A stretch of DNA of 64,000 nucleotides from Setophaga petechia. Lineage: Eukaryota; Chordata; Aves; Passeriformes; Parulidae. Every line of letters starts with the position of its first letter. Positions within the stretch are counted from its first letter, which is position 1. Location of the stretch: assembly GCA_024362935.1 (NCBI GenBank), contig JANCRA010000011.1, forward strand, positions 7,929,501 to 7,993,500. The letters are read 5' to 3'. A program made the translations under genes and the position numbers. This document shows positions 50,801-64,000 of the stretch, in pieces. The notes beneath the pieces were generated by a model. It saw only the letters and a list, made by a program, of their open reading frames with translations, had not been told where the DNA came from and ran no database searches.

Positions 50801-53800
50801 AGGGGAACCAAAAAAGTTACAGGCTGAGGTCCCTTGTTGCAGCAAGGCTGGCACCTCTTTTACCCAGAGGGCAAAGCTGACTTTAACCTTGGTAGGCACT
50901 TGCACTGTGAGCAGCAAGTTTCAGAGCACCTGAGAAACAAGAACAGCCATCTCTCAGCACGTCTGGGGAAGAGCAAATCTGTAATGCCCACAATGCAGCA
51001 CAGTACTGAACAAGCCTGGAGTGCAAACAGCAAAAGGGGTTGTCATGTGCCAAAGATAACCCAAGAAATCCATGGGAGAACTGAAATCGGTCAAGGGCCT
51101 AATCTTGAGCGCAGTTTGGTATTTCTCCCACCCTGTCAATAAGTGACAAATAGTTTTGTTGGGACATTATATGGGTAACTCTGAGCTCAAAGTCCGTCCA
51201 GGAATGGCTGCTCTCAGCCTGAGAACCACACACTTGCAGGAGATTTTTTTCCCTGATATTCTGCACTTCTTAGAGGAGCACCAACTGTTTGGACTTCTTT
51301 CAGTGGTCCTTGGCAACCCTGCTGAAGGCAAGAATAAAAAACCTGCCTTCATCATTAATAAAGTGTCATACTGCAGTAATATCTCAATTGCTTTTCACAA
51401 TTGTTTTTTATCTACACACAAAACTCTTATCCAAATACTGTGCTGACTCATGACTGTCATTAAACATAAATATCCAGTAACTAACAGGTAAGATAATGAG
51501 TAATAAAATGCTTTGTGTTACGTACAATTGTTAACAAACTTGATTTTGTACTGGGGCTATGACTCAAAATTTTTTACTCACTTCCAACAAATATGTAGGT
51601 CCATCTTGAAATTAATACAGATACAATATTATTTCAATATGCAATATGTTTCTTAAAACCATCAAACTTTGTTTATCTGTTCACATTCTAGATTAATAAG
51701 TTCCTTTCTTTCATGTTTATTATAACAGCATTTCTAGGATTTATTTTTATTTTGAAGGAAGCTATAACAGCAGTAAGTATAAAAGTACTCACTACAAAAG
51801 GCACTTTGCATTGCATTTCTTTAAATTAAAAAAAAAAATCTCTCATGTTTTGACACCGATACATGCTTTTTTACCTCCTCTAGCTCACGACACCACAATA
51901 TGCAGGATGCTACACTGACCAAAGACATGATTCAAGGGAGTTCTTTCCCCTGTCTTCCAGAAGTCTATTGAAATTCAGTGGTTGACCACTAAACTTTAAA
52001 ACAAAGCTAGAAAACTGCTGCAGATTTGTAAACACTGAAGGTAATGATCCATTTGACTGGATTGCCTAGAGGCAATTAAATTGTTAGAGGATGACCTTCA
52101 CAGTTCATAACTAGACATGGAGGAACAGGTAAAACTATAAAATGTAAGGCTGTGCACTAGCAACAAAATGCTCTGCTGAAAACTGGGAACTCAGAGTCTA
52201 AAAGCAACAGAGTAAGAAATAGCTGAATACGCAGTAGTGAAACTTTCACTGGGTACAGACTGAGACCATGCAGAAATCAAGGGCAACCTCACATTCTACT
52301 AAAGAGATGTTTCCAGAGATTATGGGAAATTCAGTTGTTTATGTCATTGTACCTGTTACTACAGAACATCTTATTCGTGACATCTCATTCAAGAATGATC
52401 AGCTCAAAGAGATGCAATGTAGCTCTACTCTGGTATGAGAAATTATGAGCCAGTCTCATGAGCAGAGAGAAAAAGATACTGGATTGGGAGTCTGGCCTTA
52501 CCTAGACAAAAAGTGAGGAAAGCAGAATTGCTGTCTATAATATTTCAGGTGAGTTGAAAGTAGAGAGCAAGAAAAGCTATTTAAGTAATGTTGAGGGATC
52601 CTAATGAAAGAATTAGACAAAGTTTTGGAGAAAAGATTTCTAATTCTCACTTAAGGCAAGAATAATAATAATAAATATATCAAAGGATTATATATTGTAA
52701 TATTCTTCAGATGACCTTCCAGTTCTGTGGTTTATAATTACATGATTTACACTGCTATCTCCAAACAACCTTGGGAATACTGTAAGGTGGAAGAATATCA
52801 GAGGCTGAACTTTGAATGCACTGTACCAGGGTTCAGACTTTTTAAAGTCTGGTTCATGTCAGCAGCAAAAAAGGAAGGTTCAAACACTGCCTATATTCAG
52901 ACACTTGCTGTTTATATCAAAGCTTTTACTACAAGTGTATTTGCAGATATACAGACATTCTTTGAGTGTTTGCCTAAGCTCAGGAGCTGTAAGCATGAGA
53001 GATGACCCCATTTTGTGAACACGCTTCCTTGTTTCTGCCACAGGGTGTTCCCTGGTTTCCATTTTTACTGTGCAAGCATCCAATAGTCCTTACCTGGCTG
53101 ATTGGAAGGATGGGGATTTAACTGGCCAAGACCAAACTAGTGGCATGTTCTCCTCCAGCATCTGAAGGAAACCATACAACCTTTGCGGCATACAACTGTG
53201 TCAGGACAGAGCTGGGCATCTGCTGTGAGGAACCCCATCAGCTGGGTAGCAGCATGCATAGAGACCAAGGGTCTGCTCTGCTTCATTGCTAAATCAAAGT
53301 GTAGAAGCCAGGAGCAACTGCAATGGCTGAGAATCCTTCTGCCAGCTGCACAGACCAGCTCTGCATTTTACCCTTGGCTGAAGTCTCTGCATGTCCGAAC
53401 TCAGTTGGCTTTCCTCCCTCCACGTGCAACATTCACTCATCCTCTCGAGATCCACATCAGCAGGTTTGCAGGGACCTCCAGCTTCTAACCTGAGATTCAG
53501 TGAAGTTACTGCAAAGAACATGTCTATATAGCCATAGTCAACTTGGTCTTCTTAGCCTGGAATTTGTCTAATTTTATATAGTGACACATATTTTCTTACT
53601 TATTGAAATAATATATAGAGTATGCAATTATTAAAGTGAATAAGTCGAAACAGGTTAGAAGTCTAAGTCAAATGGTGTTACAGCCTTTTAGAGTTCCCTT
53701 AAGTTTTCTTGTCTTTGAGAGGAAAATATAAGCCAGTATGACCTTTCCAGTCAGCTGGAGGCAACCAAGCAGCATAATCCTAATTAACATTCTGTTCATT

Positions 53801-54472
53801 TATACATTTTCTTCTTACAGAAAATCCTGTAACGTTCAATAAGGTCTCACTGCCAAAAGAAAAAGAAAAAATAAACCACCATGTGCAGATGAAAAAATGA
53901 AAAATGTCTCAGAAATCTACTGACAGCCCCAGACTACACTGAGTTCCAAACGAATGCACGCCAATGGTAACAATGATTTTACTCAACAGTTTTGCAATAT
54001 AACACTACTGCATTTATTTTTTAAACATAGAAAGGGTTGCTCTCTGACACAAATGTTTTAATGGCAAAAAAACATCCTATCTGCTTTAAATCTCTATCTA
54101 GGTCATGCAAACCCATGACAGCAAGAATTATGGTATGTGAGTTTAAGGGGATTATTTAATGGGATGAAGTTGCTCACTGCCTAAATTCTGGTAGGCTAAT
54201 GAAAAACTTCATCATTAGGAAAAATATATTATTAAAAATCATAGTTAAATACTGAATCTATTTAAAATATTTTCCTTTTGCAAAAATCTAGCCTGGGGAT
54301 TGTTTTGTTTGATTAGCTCAGCATTTTTCTAGATCTCATATATTATGATACGAACAGATACACAGCTGTGGCACAACTACTCTTTATGAATAGTTCCTTC
54401 TGTCAGGATGCTATCAAGGATTTTGTCTTGTTTGATTAGGCCTTGTCAAAAGCTCACAAGTATATAAGAAAG

Positions 54473-54516
54473 AATTATATATTTGAAAGAATTAATTATA
54501 TATATTTGAAAGAATT
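54473..54516. repeat. AT-rich tandem duplication, 21-23 bp unit
   Basis: Two adjacent copies of an AATTATATATTTGAAAGAATT-type unit (54473-54493 and 54494-54516) differ by one TA step. It is a local slippage duplication. Confidence 0.75.
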
Positions 54517-55339
54517 AGTATTACAGAAGCATTCTTCCTTAAGACTAAATGGAAGTTTTCTTTTAAAGTAGTAAATAAATCCCTAAGGAGTCCAGAGAAG
54601 TTCTGCTGCTCTACTGAACAGCTTGCTCCCATTGCTGGGCCATGTGTTTGCCATTTCTCCTTGTAAGCAATATTCTCTCTCCACACATGCAGAAAGCTCA
54701 GTGAACAGGTATTTATGTGATCTGACAATAAATTCAAAATGTGACTTCTTACTGCTTTAATAACTCAGACCATGTATCTTGACCCTTATTCACCAAGTAA
54801 CAGCATCAGCTTTACACACTCATCAGCTCCAGTAGAATGCTGCTGGATTTAGAGTATAACAACATGGTTATGTTTACAGCATACTCCAAAATTAGTCTTG
54901 GGCCTCAACTAGAATTCAAAACACATGCTCCACAGACAGTTAGAGATAGACTTTAGATGGGCAACAGGACAAGAGGAGCCGAGTGGTTCAGGCCTGCACG
55001 GTGCCTTTCCACAAACTCAGATATTCACCTATCATTGGTCTAATGGCCCAACACTGTGTGTTAATCATCCTCAAGATGATTCATCCCCTCAAGACCAGCC
55101 CTGACATCACCTGCACAAAGAAAGGAAGATCTGTTGGAGCTTGGCTGTGGTTGCTCCTCAGGTGGTTTGAACAAGCACGGTTGGGCCGACAGACCACAGG
55201 CACTTCTTGCAGCTACCCAGGCACATGTAGCATGGATAGAGCACGTGCCAAGATTTAGCCCCTTATTTGTGCTGGCTATCAAAGCATAGTACAGTGTTCA
55301 TTAGGTTTTAATTTGAATGTACCAAAACCAGTTGAATGA

Positions 55340-56260
55340 GAGAATCACAGAATCATAGAAATGTTTCTGTTGGAAAATACTTTTAAGATCATCGAGTCTA
55401 ACCCTTAAGCCTGCTAAGTCCACCAGTAAACCAGGTCCCTAAGTGCTATCTTTTAAATTCCTCCAGGGATGATGACTCCACAACTTCCCTGGGCAACCTG
55501 TTAGAGTGCTTGACAATCACTTCAGTGAAGAAATTTTGCATAATGTTCAAATCTAAACCTGCTCTGGTGCAACCTGGAGCCATTACTTTTTGTCCTATTG
55601 CTTGCTACCTGGGAGAAGAGACCAACCCACCCCAGCTGCAGCCTCCTTTCAGGGAATTGTAAGGATTGATCAGGTCTCCCCTGAGCCTCCTTTTCTTCAG
55701 GCTAAACACCCCCAGCTCCCTCAGCTGCTCCTCACCTGAGTTGTGCTCCAGACCCTTCCCCATCTCTGTTGCCCTTCTCTGGACATGCTCCAGCCCCTCA
55801 ATGTCCTTTTTGTAGTGAAAGGCCCAGAACTGGACACAGCTCTCGAGGTGTGGCCTCATCAGTGCTGACTACAGGAAGACAACCCCGGCCCTGCTCCTGC
55901 TGGCCACACTGTATCTGATCCAGGCCAGGATGCCATTGGCCTTCTTGGCCACCTGAGAACACACTGGCTCATGTTCAGTCACTGTTGACCAGCACCCCCA
56001 GGTCCTTTTCCAAGGAGCAGCTTTCCAGCCACTCAGCTCCAACAGGAGCATTGTATGGGGTTGTGAACAAAATGCAGAACCTGACACTTGGCCTTGTTGT
56101 ATCTCATAAATTGGCCTCAGCCCACTGATCCATCTGGTCCAAACACTCTGTAAAGCCCTCCTGCCCTCCAGCAGATCAACACAACTTGGTATCGTCTGCA
56201 AAGCTGCTGAGGGTGCCCTAGATCCCCTCATCCAGGTTGTAGATAAAGATATATAACATT
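55340..56260 (-). mobile_element. CR1 LINE fragment, minus strand, about 0.9 kb
   Basis: The plus strand opens with the reversed terminal repeat region AGAATCACAGAATCATAGAA and TGTTGGAAAATACTTTTAAG. It then runs backwards through 3' UTR and ORF2 C-terminus. The minus strand reads [33 protein letters not shown] and [20 protein letters not shown], as in the 28.8-kb copy. The 5' truncation is just after the region where the plus strand reads CATCCAGGTTGTAGATAAAG (about 56235-56255). It is the same subfamily as the 28.8-kb copy, and sense-oriented to DEPTOR in intron 1. It is non-functional, with frameshifts and small deletions. Confidence 0.94.
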
Positions 56261-58039
56261 TCAGTCCATATGTAAGTAGGCTGTGCAGATATGAACTGCT
56301 GAAATTGCAAAAAGTTTGTGGCCACTGAAGGCATGAAACCATTGATCAAGTGGCCAACGCCTTTCTGTGCCTTTTCTTACAAATTTTTCATTTTCTGAGA
56401 GGGAATATCAGTATTCTGATATTGATACTGATATTTCACATAAAAAGATGTGCTGTGTAATTTTCAGCCTGCAAGCAAAATTTCACAATTTCCACTCCAC
56501 TGGAACTTTTCCTTAGCCACTATTTGTTTAAATAAATTCTTCTTTCCATTTTTATTGTTCTGAACAGTTTCAGGATGCCAGTTAAGAATCCTTTCTTTCT
56601 TCCTCCTTTGGCCCTGTAATATCTTTCCCAAGAGTACTGTTGTTACTGGCCCCATCTAAACTCAGATGTTCCATATTCATCAGAAGAGCAAGCAACACAG
56701 GGTACAAACATATTTTGTATGAACTTATGTAGGAAACACTGTTTCAGCTGGTGTTAATTTAGAGATTCAACCCAAAAAAAGTAATATGAAGTTAGTAATG
56801 CATTAGTTTGGAGCAGCTCTAGCTGCTTTTAGCCCAACAAAGTGAATGCAAGCAATTATCCTTCAACCATTGGTGTTTGATTCATTACAGTAGGCCCAAA
56901 GCATAGCACATGGAGAAACCACCACTTTATAGAAAACTAAGCAAATTGGATTTTCCCCCATGAGGAAATATTTTTAAAGGACCTAGGCCTTGCAACATTG
57001 TGATAAAGCAAAGATGGCATATAGAGAAAGCAAAAATCTCATAATTTTGTACTTGTTGAAAGAAATATAATTTTTATTTTATTTATTATTCATTTATATT
57101 ATTTATATTATTATTTTTAAATAGGTGGAATAATGGTAGGACACATGCTTGATATAATCATGCCTTTGATTGCAGGACCGACTACCAGATGAGATGTGCC
57201 CCTCCAAGGGAAGAAAATGTTAATAGTTCAAATACCTTCCTCCCTCAACATGTGAATGAAAATCCCATTTCCACAAGCAAAGGTGGAGCTGCAGGACTAT
57301 GCACAGAAACCTGTGCACACAAATGAGCTCCCAAACTGGTCCCTCCCTTCTGCACAGGGGATCTGACAGTGTCATGCAGGCAGTGAGAAAGAGGAGCAGG
57401 TGGCTGGCCCTGGGATTACTGTTCCTCCTATAATGCCAACATGGCACAGCCAGCAGCATTTCTGGCACCGTGACCTACTGGCCTTTCAGCACATATTACT
57501 CTCTACTGTCTCCAATCTTTTCCCTATTCTCACTCTTCAAGGATTGCTATAAAAGTAGCATGTCCCAAATATGTGCCCTTTGGCTTCTGTACCTCAAGTT
57601 CTTGAGGCATGAATCTACAGATCACAAACAACTTGGAAATCTTGGTGGTGGGAAGAATTGTGATGTTGGCATTTGATGAATCTCATGTGATCTAAGGTAA
57701 AATCCTAGCCTAACTTAGGACATTGAGGTCAAGGGAGTCAGGCTGTCACTTTCACATCTTCCTAAAAATCTCAGTTGAAAGAGAGAGATTTCAAAAGTTC
57801 TTGGGAGTCATTTGGAAATTGATACATTTCTCATCCCTAAATTTGCTTGAAAAGCTGGGCAATGTGAGAGCAGTGGTACAAACTAAGGCAGCTGATTTTG
57901 CACTGGAGTAGGTTAGGAGGCATTCTTAGAAGCCCTCTCACCATTGTCACTGAGTGGATAATTTTCTCTGGTTACCAGCCAATAACAAAAAGCTGATCAT
58001 ATCAGCCACCACAGCTTAAAGAAGACAATACACTATGAC

Positions 58040-58470
58040 TTCATAAAATATTCAGCTGGAAGGGATCTCTGGAGGTCATCTGGTCCAACCTATACTGAAA
58101 GCATAACCAGTTAGTACAAGTTGCTCAGGGTCATGTCCAGGCAAGATTTTAATATTTCAGAGCTTCTCTGGACTCCTATTCCATTTTTTTACTTACCCTC
58201 ACAGACAATAATTCTTTCCTAATCTCTGATTAGAAAGTCCCTTGCAAATTTTGACTACTGCCTCTTGTACCATCCCTGTGTACTTTGGAAAATTCTCTCC
58301 CCCTTTCCCTACATCATCTCATTTTAGTACTTGCAGCCAGAAGAATCCCCCAGGCCTTTTCTTCTCTAGGCTGAGCAGATCCATCCCTCAGCACCTCCTT
58401 GTATATCACACTCCCTGGCCCAACCCCAGCCTGAGAGCCAGCCCTCCTTGGGGTTCGAGTCTTGTAAGAA
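58040..58470 (-). mobile_element. CR1 LINE fragment, minus strand, about 0.43 kb
   Basis: The plus strand reads CAGCTGGAAGGGATCTCTGG and AGGTCATCTGGTCCAACC, the reversed CR1 3' end. It continues through TTGCTCAGGGTCATGTCCAG and TAGGCTGAGCAGATCC-type 3' UTR/ORF2-end sequence to about 58470. It is more diverged than the other copies, so its limits are approximate. Sense-oriented to DEPTOR. Confidence 0.85.
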
Positions 58471-61400
58471 GACAACTTTTTGCTGTCTGTTTTAGAGTTG
58501 CATAATTTTGCATAAATTAAAGCTAAATAAATAAATCTTATTAAAATAAAATAAAGCTTTTGATAAAGCTCGCTTTATTTCTTCTGTTCAGTGTGTTTTT
58601 AAGAACCCATTTTCATCCCTTGTCTAATTAGACATGAAGTAACATGATACCAATGGCTCCTATTATGGACCCATTTTTCTTGTTACTTATTGAGCTCATT
58701 TAATCTCACCTATTTATACCATTTGCCAAAAGACTTGAAAAGTGTGAGTTTGTTTAATGTGCTAAGAGTTTTTAAAATAATGTCCAGTGCAAGAATTTAC
58801 ACTTCCAGACACTCTCAAAATGGTATTTGTACAATCTCTTTTGGGATTTATACATGATAATGCTACTTTGAACTTCTTCCCGTGACAATTTCCCTCTGTT
58901 TGCACTGAACAACCAGAAAAATAGCAGTTTAAGCTAAGTTACTTTTTCTATATCTTAGTAAAAATAAATTAATTTCAAATAGAGGAAAGTGTAAGTTAAT
59001 TATATCCTGAGCATCAGGAAACAATTAACAGCTTTCTATTACATCGCCCTAATTTCTAAGCTATACAATTATATGCTACTGCAGAAAAGGATGTATGATT
59101 ATCAAGACAAGGATCTTTTCAGAAAAAAATGAAAGGAAATTGTTCCACAGCTGACAATCAGTGCTATAAATAATGCCTAGCTAATATCTTTTCAGAAGTA
59201 ATTTCCATTATTTGCAATCCTAACTTTGAGTGATGTGTTGGCTGTGTGTTGTCAGATTCTCCTTCCAGATAGGATGAGCATAAATGTTGGACTGATTCCT
59301 CAGATAAACCCGCAAAAATTCAGTTTCCTGTGAATATTTTGCAATACTCATTGGAATTAAATCAAAAATCATTATTCTTACTAACCATATTGTAATTATC
59401 TCTTGCATTCGCTTTGCCTCTTAAACCAGGGCCAAGACTGGCTTGTACAAGCACAAAGAAACAGGCAGGCCTGCTTTAAGCAGCCACAATGCCTTGAAGA
59501 CACAAGTCACAACGCGAAGAACAACGGACATGACATACAAACACTTCTTTTTAACTGCCAATAAACCCATTTGGCCCAATACGCAGGTAAGGGGTGCAGA
59601 CACAGAGCCAGTGGGTTGTGCATCTGTTCAGCTGGACACCAACAGAAACACTACAGTAAAACACTCCACAGTACTTAATGTGAGAAGCAAGGAAGCAAAC
59701 CAACACACACCTCTGTAACACAAAGTCAAAGGCTACTGTGCTGGATGGCCACTGTACTGCTGGGGATGGGAGAATCTTCCCAAACCAGGTACAGCATATA
59801 AGATTCATACAGGATAAATATGATAGTGCTGCATGAGCAGAACTTTGGTCTCTGCAGATTCCTTGTGCAGATTCCTCATGTCCCTTTTGGAACAGCTATA
59901 CCAGTCCCCCAAAAAGTTTAAGTTCTGCTTCAAGCTGTCCTTCCCTATTATTTTCCACCTCAAGTCTTCTATGCATTGTCCTCAACAAACATGATCTTTG
60001 GATCTTATCTATCATTACAGCTTGGAAATATATCTGCCACAGTTCTTGAGAAGAATAACAGTGTCTGTCTCCCAGATTCCTTCCACTGCCTTCTCCTGTC
60101 ACACCAAACAGAGTACTACCATACTTGACTTTCAAGCTCCCATCTTTGCTATCACCATCTCTTAGGTGTGTTGGCTTTTGCTCTGATCAGCCGTTTAGTA
60201 ACAGTTTGTCATTTGATTTTTACCTTCAAGTGAGCATCTCTGTGTTTTCTGCCTTAATAGAGAAGGTACCCTCACCCAAACAGCCACAGATCCATTTGGA
60301 TGGAGTCACCAAATCTTTTCTAGCATTCCTGTGATCTCTGCCAAAAACCTGACGTGTAAACAAGTGTTGAGTAGGGCAAGAACAGGGGTCAGAAGGGGCT
60401 CCTGGACTGGTAGGGCTGTACTTTTTACTTCAAGAACTGATTCCCTGACAAGACAATCTCACTGTGGGGTCCCCATCCCCTGACCTCGGGCCAGCTGATC
60501 TTACCCCTTACACCATCATCTGCGCTAGTTTGACAGGATGACATCCTGGCTGAGTCCCCCAGACTGTTCGCCATGGGCTCAGACACACACCAATGCAGTG
60601 CATCAGCCATGCAGCAGAGGCCCCAGTCCAAGGGAATTGGGCTGCTCCTTTCTGCAGCAGTAGCCAGACACATTGAATCAACAGTCCTGTAAAACCCACA
60701 GCATGACCTTCCCCTGGCTCCTCACAGAAACCAGAAAACTCTCATCTGCCTGCAAATCCCTGTGACACAGCTGTGGTAGCCCATGACCCAACCACGCAAT
60801 TGCAAAGAAATGGAGAATTACAGCCTTGTGATGTGGAAATGTGCTTCCATGTTTGCTCTGAATTAGCAAGTGCAATCAGAAACATTTTTTAAATATTTGC
60901 AACTGCACCTTCGAGGTCTGAACACATTTACTAGATTGAGGCACTGCTAAGATAAAAACTCTGAAAACTGTAAAAGGCTGATAATTAAGGCCAGGGTTGC
61001 CTTCTGAAGTAGTGCTGTCACACTGGTGATAAGCTGGTCATGCAAATTGCAGAGTACAAATTTCAAAACACATGAAATGTCAGTATTTTAACGTCCATTC
61101 ACGTACAATACTGTGACAAGAGTGCAGAAGTAAATGTAAAAGCCTTGAAAGAAAAAAAACATTGTCAAACTTAGTCTCTGTTCCTGTCCAATAACAGCAT
61201 GTACATTGGGCATTTTAAACTCAACACCATTTTTACAATGTCTTCTACCGGAGTCTGAAATTTTTTAATGGGAATCCAGAAAATTAAACCCTGAGGGGGT
61301 GGTCAAGCAAACCCAGCAGTGGCCGCTGACACCATTCCCTCTCCCCGTACTTGACCATGTGTTTCCACTGCCTCCTTCACCCCAGTGCTGGCACTGGTCT

Positions 61401-62870
61401 GACTTCACGCTGAACCTGTTTAGAAAGTTAAATTTTTCTTATTTGGCTTCAGCTGCTTCAGTTCCCTGAACTTCTGATCCCAGACAAACACCAGTGTGAA
61501 GTGCTAGGGAAGTGATAAGAGCAGGGCAGCAGCAGCCTGCAGCTGGATCCGCTCTATCAGTAAACCACAGCCTCAAACCGTGCGTACTTCAGCGACAGGG
61601 GGGAAGCCAGCACCCATTTCTCCCCCTGAACTTCTTCAGAGAAAGCTTTTTTGTGGTCATGTGGTAAATTGGTTTGTAAAACTGACCCAACTGAAATACC
61701 AGCCTTCCAAAAGCTCTGCTGATCACTCCCGCAGCGCAGGTCACCATCTGGTGATGGTCCAGAGGTGCTTAGGCCAGTCCAAAGGACTGAGGAGGGAACC
61801 GGAAGGCAAGAACACCTATTTAATTCCAGTGGTTTATGCATTAAAATTGTTTAAAATATACCTCCACACTTGGGAGTTATTTTTCTCTATGCTTTCAGGA
61901 TGCCACTCTTGGGCTCAAGGTCTGACCTCCCAAACCAGAAATCCCAGTCCTGACAGAATCCCACCTTGGTGGCTTCACACAGACCATCCCTCACTGTCCA
62001 GAACCCACCACTGCGGCAAGACACTACAAACAACTGCAGGCAAGATTTGTGTTGGAAGGGCTTTATTTTTCCTCAGAGCATACAGCAGCTACCCCTGATG
62101 TGACCTGATAAACACCTCAAATTCCTAGGCACTACTGCTACACAAACAGTAAATTAGAATGACAAGTGATAGGAAGAGTTCTCTGTCATGGTGCCAGCCT
62201 ATGGCCACTGCTCCCACAGAAGCAGGGTTCGTGCAATAAATGCAAACCTAGACTGATTTTGGCACATTCATTCTGCCTTCCCTGCATGACCATCAACAGT
62301 GAAACAAGTTTCTTTCACTTTTTCATCGGCAACTCCTCTAACATAAAATAAATAAAAATATTCTTGCATATGCCATACACATCAAATCGCCTGCCGATCT
62401 CTGCTAACCTGAGACAAAAGTTAATTATTGACTCCATCTGGAATGGAATACATAAAATATACAGCACAAACCACTCATACAACATTTGCCTTCTTATGTA
62501 CACAGTGAAGGAACGATCACTATTTGCACATGCGTTGTTAACTACTTGATCTCTGAGCTGCCCTTGAGGAAAGCTGCTGAGGGCAACAACTGAATTATTA
62601 AAAGGCACAGCTACAAGGAAAGAAATAAGGAAACAAAGCCTTACATCTTCATTTCTAGAAACATTGAATAGCCCAGATTTTACTGAAGGACATGAGAAAT
62701 TGAAATTCCTGGCCCAGAAATCTCATACATATATATATCCAGATGGGGCTTGTCATTAGAATTAGTACCAACAGGCAAGATTGAAACACATGAAAGGGTG
62801 AATCAAGAATCAAAGACTCTAGAAAAATGAACATATAAATCTGAGAAACACTTTTTTTAAAAAAGCATTA

Positions 62871-62916
62871 AATAATTTATAGTACATACACGTAATAATT
62901 TATAGTATACATACGT
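62871..62916. repeat. AT-rich tandem duplication, 23 bp unit
   Basis: Two 23-base copies beginning AATAATTTATAGTA and ending ACGT (62871-62893, 62894-62916) lie side by side with few differences. It is local simple-sequence duplication. Confidence 0.8.
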
Positions 62917-64000
62917 AATAAAAATATGCAATTGTTGTGATAAAGTAGAGTTAGTGGGAAACCTGATTTCAAACACTTCATTTTGCAGCTTTACCAACCT
63001 TCACTTTGACATCTTTTCTTTCAATGTATCACTCTGGTGAAACTTTACAAACAAAAATGACAATTTTTTGGTTGCTTGATTCTGGAAAACAAATTGATGG
63101 AAGAGAAATTATTTGTACAGAGAGTTCTGGAGGAGTCTGCTCCACAGAGATCTGATGATGTAACCTCTGTGTTCTATCCACAGAACACAGAAGAAATGAG
63201 CATACAAGGATCTTCCCAAGTGAGACAACTGAAAACTACTTTTTTCATTGTTAGTTTTGAACCAAATCAGCTCGTGTGAAATGCCACCACTGGTGAAGAA
63301 CTAAGGAAGTGGCAAGAAAAATGTTCAGGGGGTAGAAAACAAATCATTCCCTGAGGAGGAAGTACAAAATTGGATTGTCTTAGGCAGATTACAAAATCTC
63401 ATTTTAAGAGATTCTGTCACTTCTTCAAATGACATAGATGTTAGTTTAACATCTAGGGATGTGACTTGAGAATAAGTGACCTCTAGACAAGTATATATCT
63501 CAAATCCTTTTAGAGTCTAAGCTTACAACAGAGTCTTAACACACTTTCAAACACAGTGATGGTGTTTAATAAATTCTGTAACTGTACAGTTTATATAATC
63601 CTGTATCACAGCAATACATTAACACTTAAGGGTCTTTTGATATCATTACTCTAGAAACTATTACTGTTTTGTGCCATGGGCTTTCTGCACCTTACAGTGC
63701 TAATGAACTTTTCAATCCTACCACCATGAAAAAAATGTTGACTGTTTATTTCTTAGAATAAGAAAAAAGCTATGAACCTGTAGGTGCTGCCATCCTTCAC
63801 AAATTAATGACTCTGAAAGTTATGCACTCCAATGTGGCTTCTGAAAGTGATAAGGTTCCTGAAGTAAAATCTTTAGAAGACAAGTGAAACTGGTTTTGTC
63901 TTACAGCTTCAAAATGTGTAATTGTTTATCATGTAAAACCTTTAACTCTGTGAATCAAAATACATACATCAACTTTGACAAAAAGGGAAATAAATTCCTG

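Larger units (their letters stand above)
1..64000 (-). other. DEPTOR: DEPTOR gene, central portion (exons 2-8 of 9)
   Basis: Seven minus-strand coding blocks with consensus splice sites encode, in order, a DEP domain, a second DEP domain, a serine-rich linker and half a PDZ domain. This architecture and sequence is DEPTOR (formerly DEPDC6), an inhibitor of mTORC1 and mTORC2. Exon phases chain without error, and the encoded residues fall at human positions 41-367 with no net length change, so the locus looks like the functional gene and not a processed copy. Exon 1 (about 40 residues) should lie above 64000 and exon 9 (about 42 residues plus 3' UTR) below 1; I recognised neither. In the human genome DEPTOR is flanked by DSCC1/TAF2 and COL14A1, but no flanking gene is visible here. 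The P-Rex proteins share DEP and PDZ domains but differ in sequence and have N-terminal DH-PH domains. Confidence 0.96.
43401..64000 (-). other. DEPTOR intron 1 (5' end outside window)
   Basis: At least 20.6 kb lies upstream of exon 2. There is no CpG island, promoter-like region or N-terminal coding sequence, so exon 1 and the promoter must lie beyond 64000. Three CR1 fragments are listed separately. The remainder (43401-47309, 47876-55339, 56261-58039, 58471-64000) is AT-rich unique sequence with small tandem duplications at 54473 and 62871. The 172-codon stop-free stretch at 61580-62098 (plus) and others have no recognisable domain and are not called as genes. Confidence 0.83.

Noticed and set aside
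61580..62098. A 172-codon plus-strand open frame in intron 1
   Set aside because: There is no recognisable domain, composition bias or splice evidence. A frame of this size is expected by chance in 64 kb.
1..64000. CRISPR arrays, phage, plasmid or operon structures
   Set aside because: The sequence is vertebrate intronic DNA. The only regular repeats are tandem minisatellite and microsatellite units with no spacers.

Overview
The window is nuclear DNA from a bird, most probably a songbird (Passeriformes). It is AT-rich and intron-dominated, with truncated CR1 retroposons as the main dispersed repeat. It also carries a short element whose head resembles tRNA-Ile and whose tail is CR1-like; SINEs of that build are known from passerines. 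There are no operons or bacterial signals, and almost all stop-free stretches are chance.

The only protein-coding gene I can support is DEPTOR, the DEP-domain-containing inhibitor of mTOR, on the minus strand. Seven internal exons, equivalent to human exons 2-8, can be placed to the base from conserved protein and splice sites: 43222-43400, 41133-41256, 35383-35561, 19423-19608, 18658-18792, 15488-15558 and 14755-14859. Their phases chain correctly. The 979 coding bases correspond to residues 41-367 in human numbering with no net insertion or deletion. They cover both DEP domains, the phosphodegron linker and the first half of the PDZ domain. Exon 1 (N-terminus) and exon 9 (last ~42 residues and 3' UTR) are not recognisable here, so intron 1 exceeds 20.6 kb and intron 8 exceeds 14.7 kb.

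Layout by rising coordinate: 1-14754 is intron 8, with one plus-strand CR1 at about 8.6-9.4 kb. 14755-19608 holds exons 8, 7, 6 and 5. 19609-35382 is intron 4, with a 34-bp GC-rich minisatellite (25.85-26.2 kb), a 1.1-kb CR1 with reverse transcriptase remnants (28.8-29.9 kb), the tRNA-derived SINE (31.3 kb) and a solo LTR (34.92-35.32 kb) ending 64 bases from exon 4. 35383-43400 holds exons 4, 3 and 2. 43401-64000 is the 3' part of intron 1, with three more CR1 fragments (47.3, 55.3 and 58.0 kb).

DEPTOR binds mTOR through its PDZ region and restrains mTORC1 and mTORC2. Its abundance is set by phosphorylation of the linker and SCF-betaTrCP-driven degradation. The degron serines are intact. The observations most worth a second look are the solo LTR beside exon 4 with a perfect 6-bp target-site duplication, the tRNA-Ile/CR1 chimeric SINE, the G-rich minisatellite inside the transcribed intron, and a Phe-to-Cys change at position 217 after DEP domain 2. 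I did not find a convincing new biological system.
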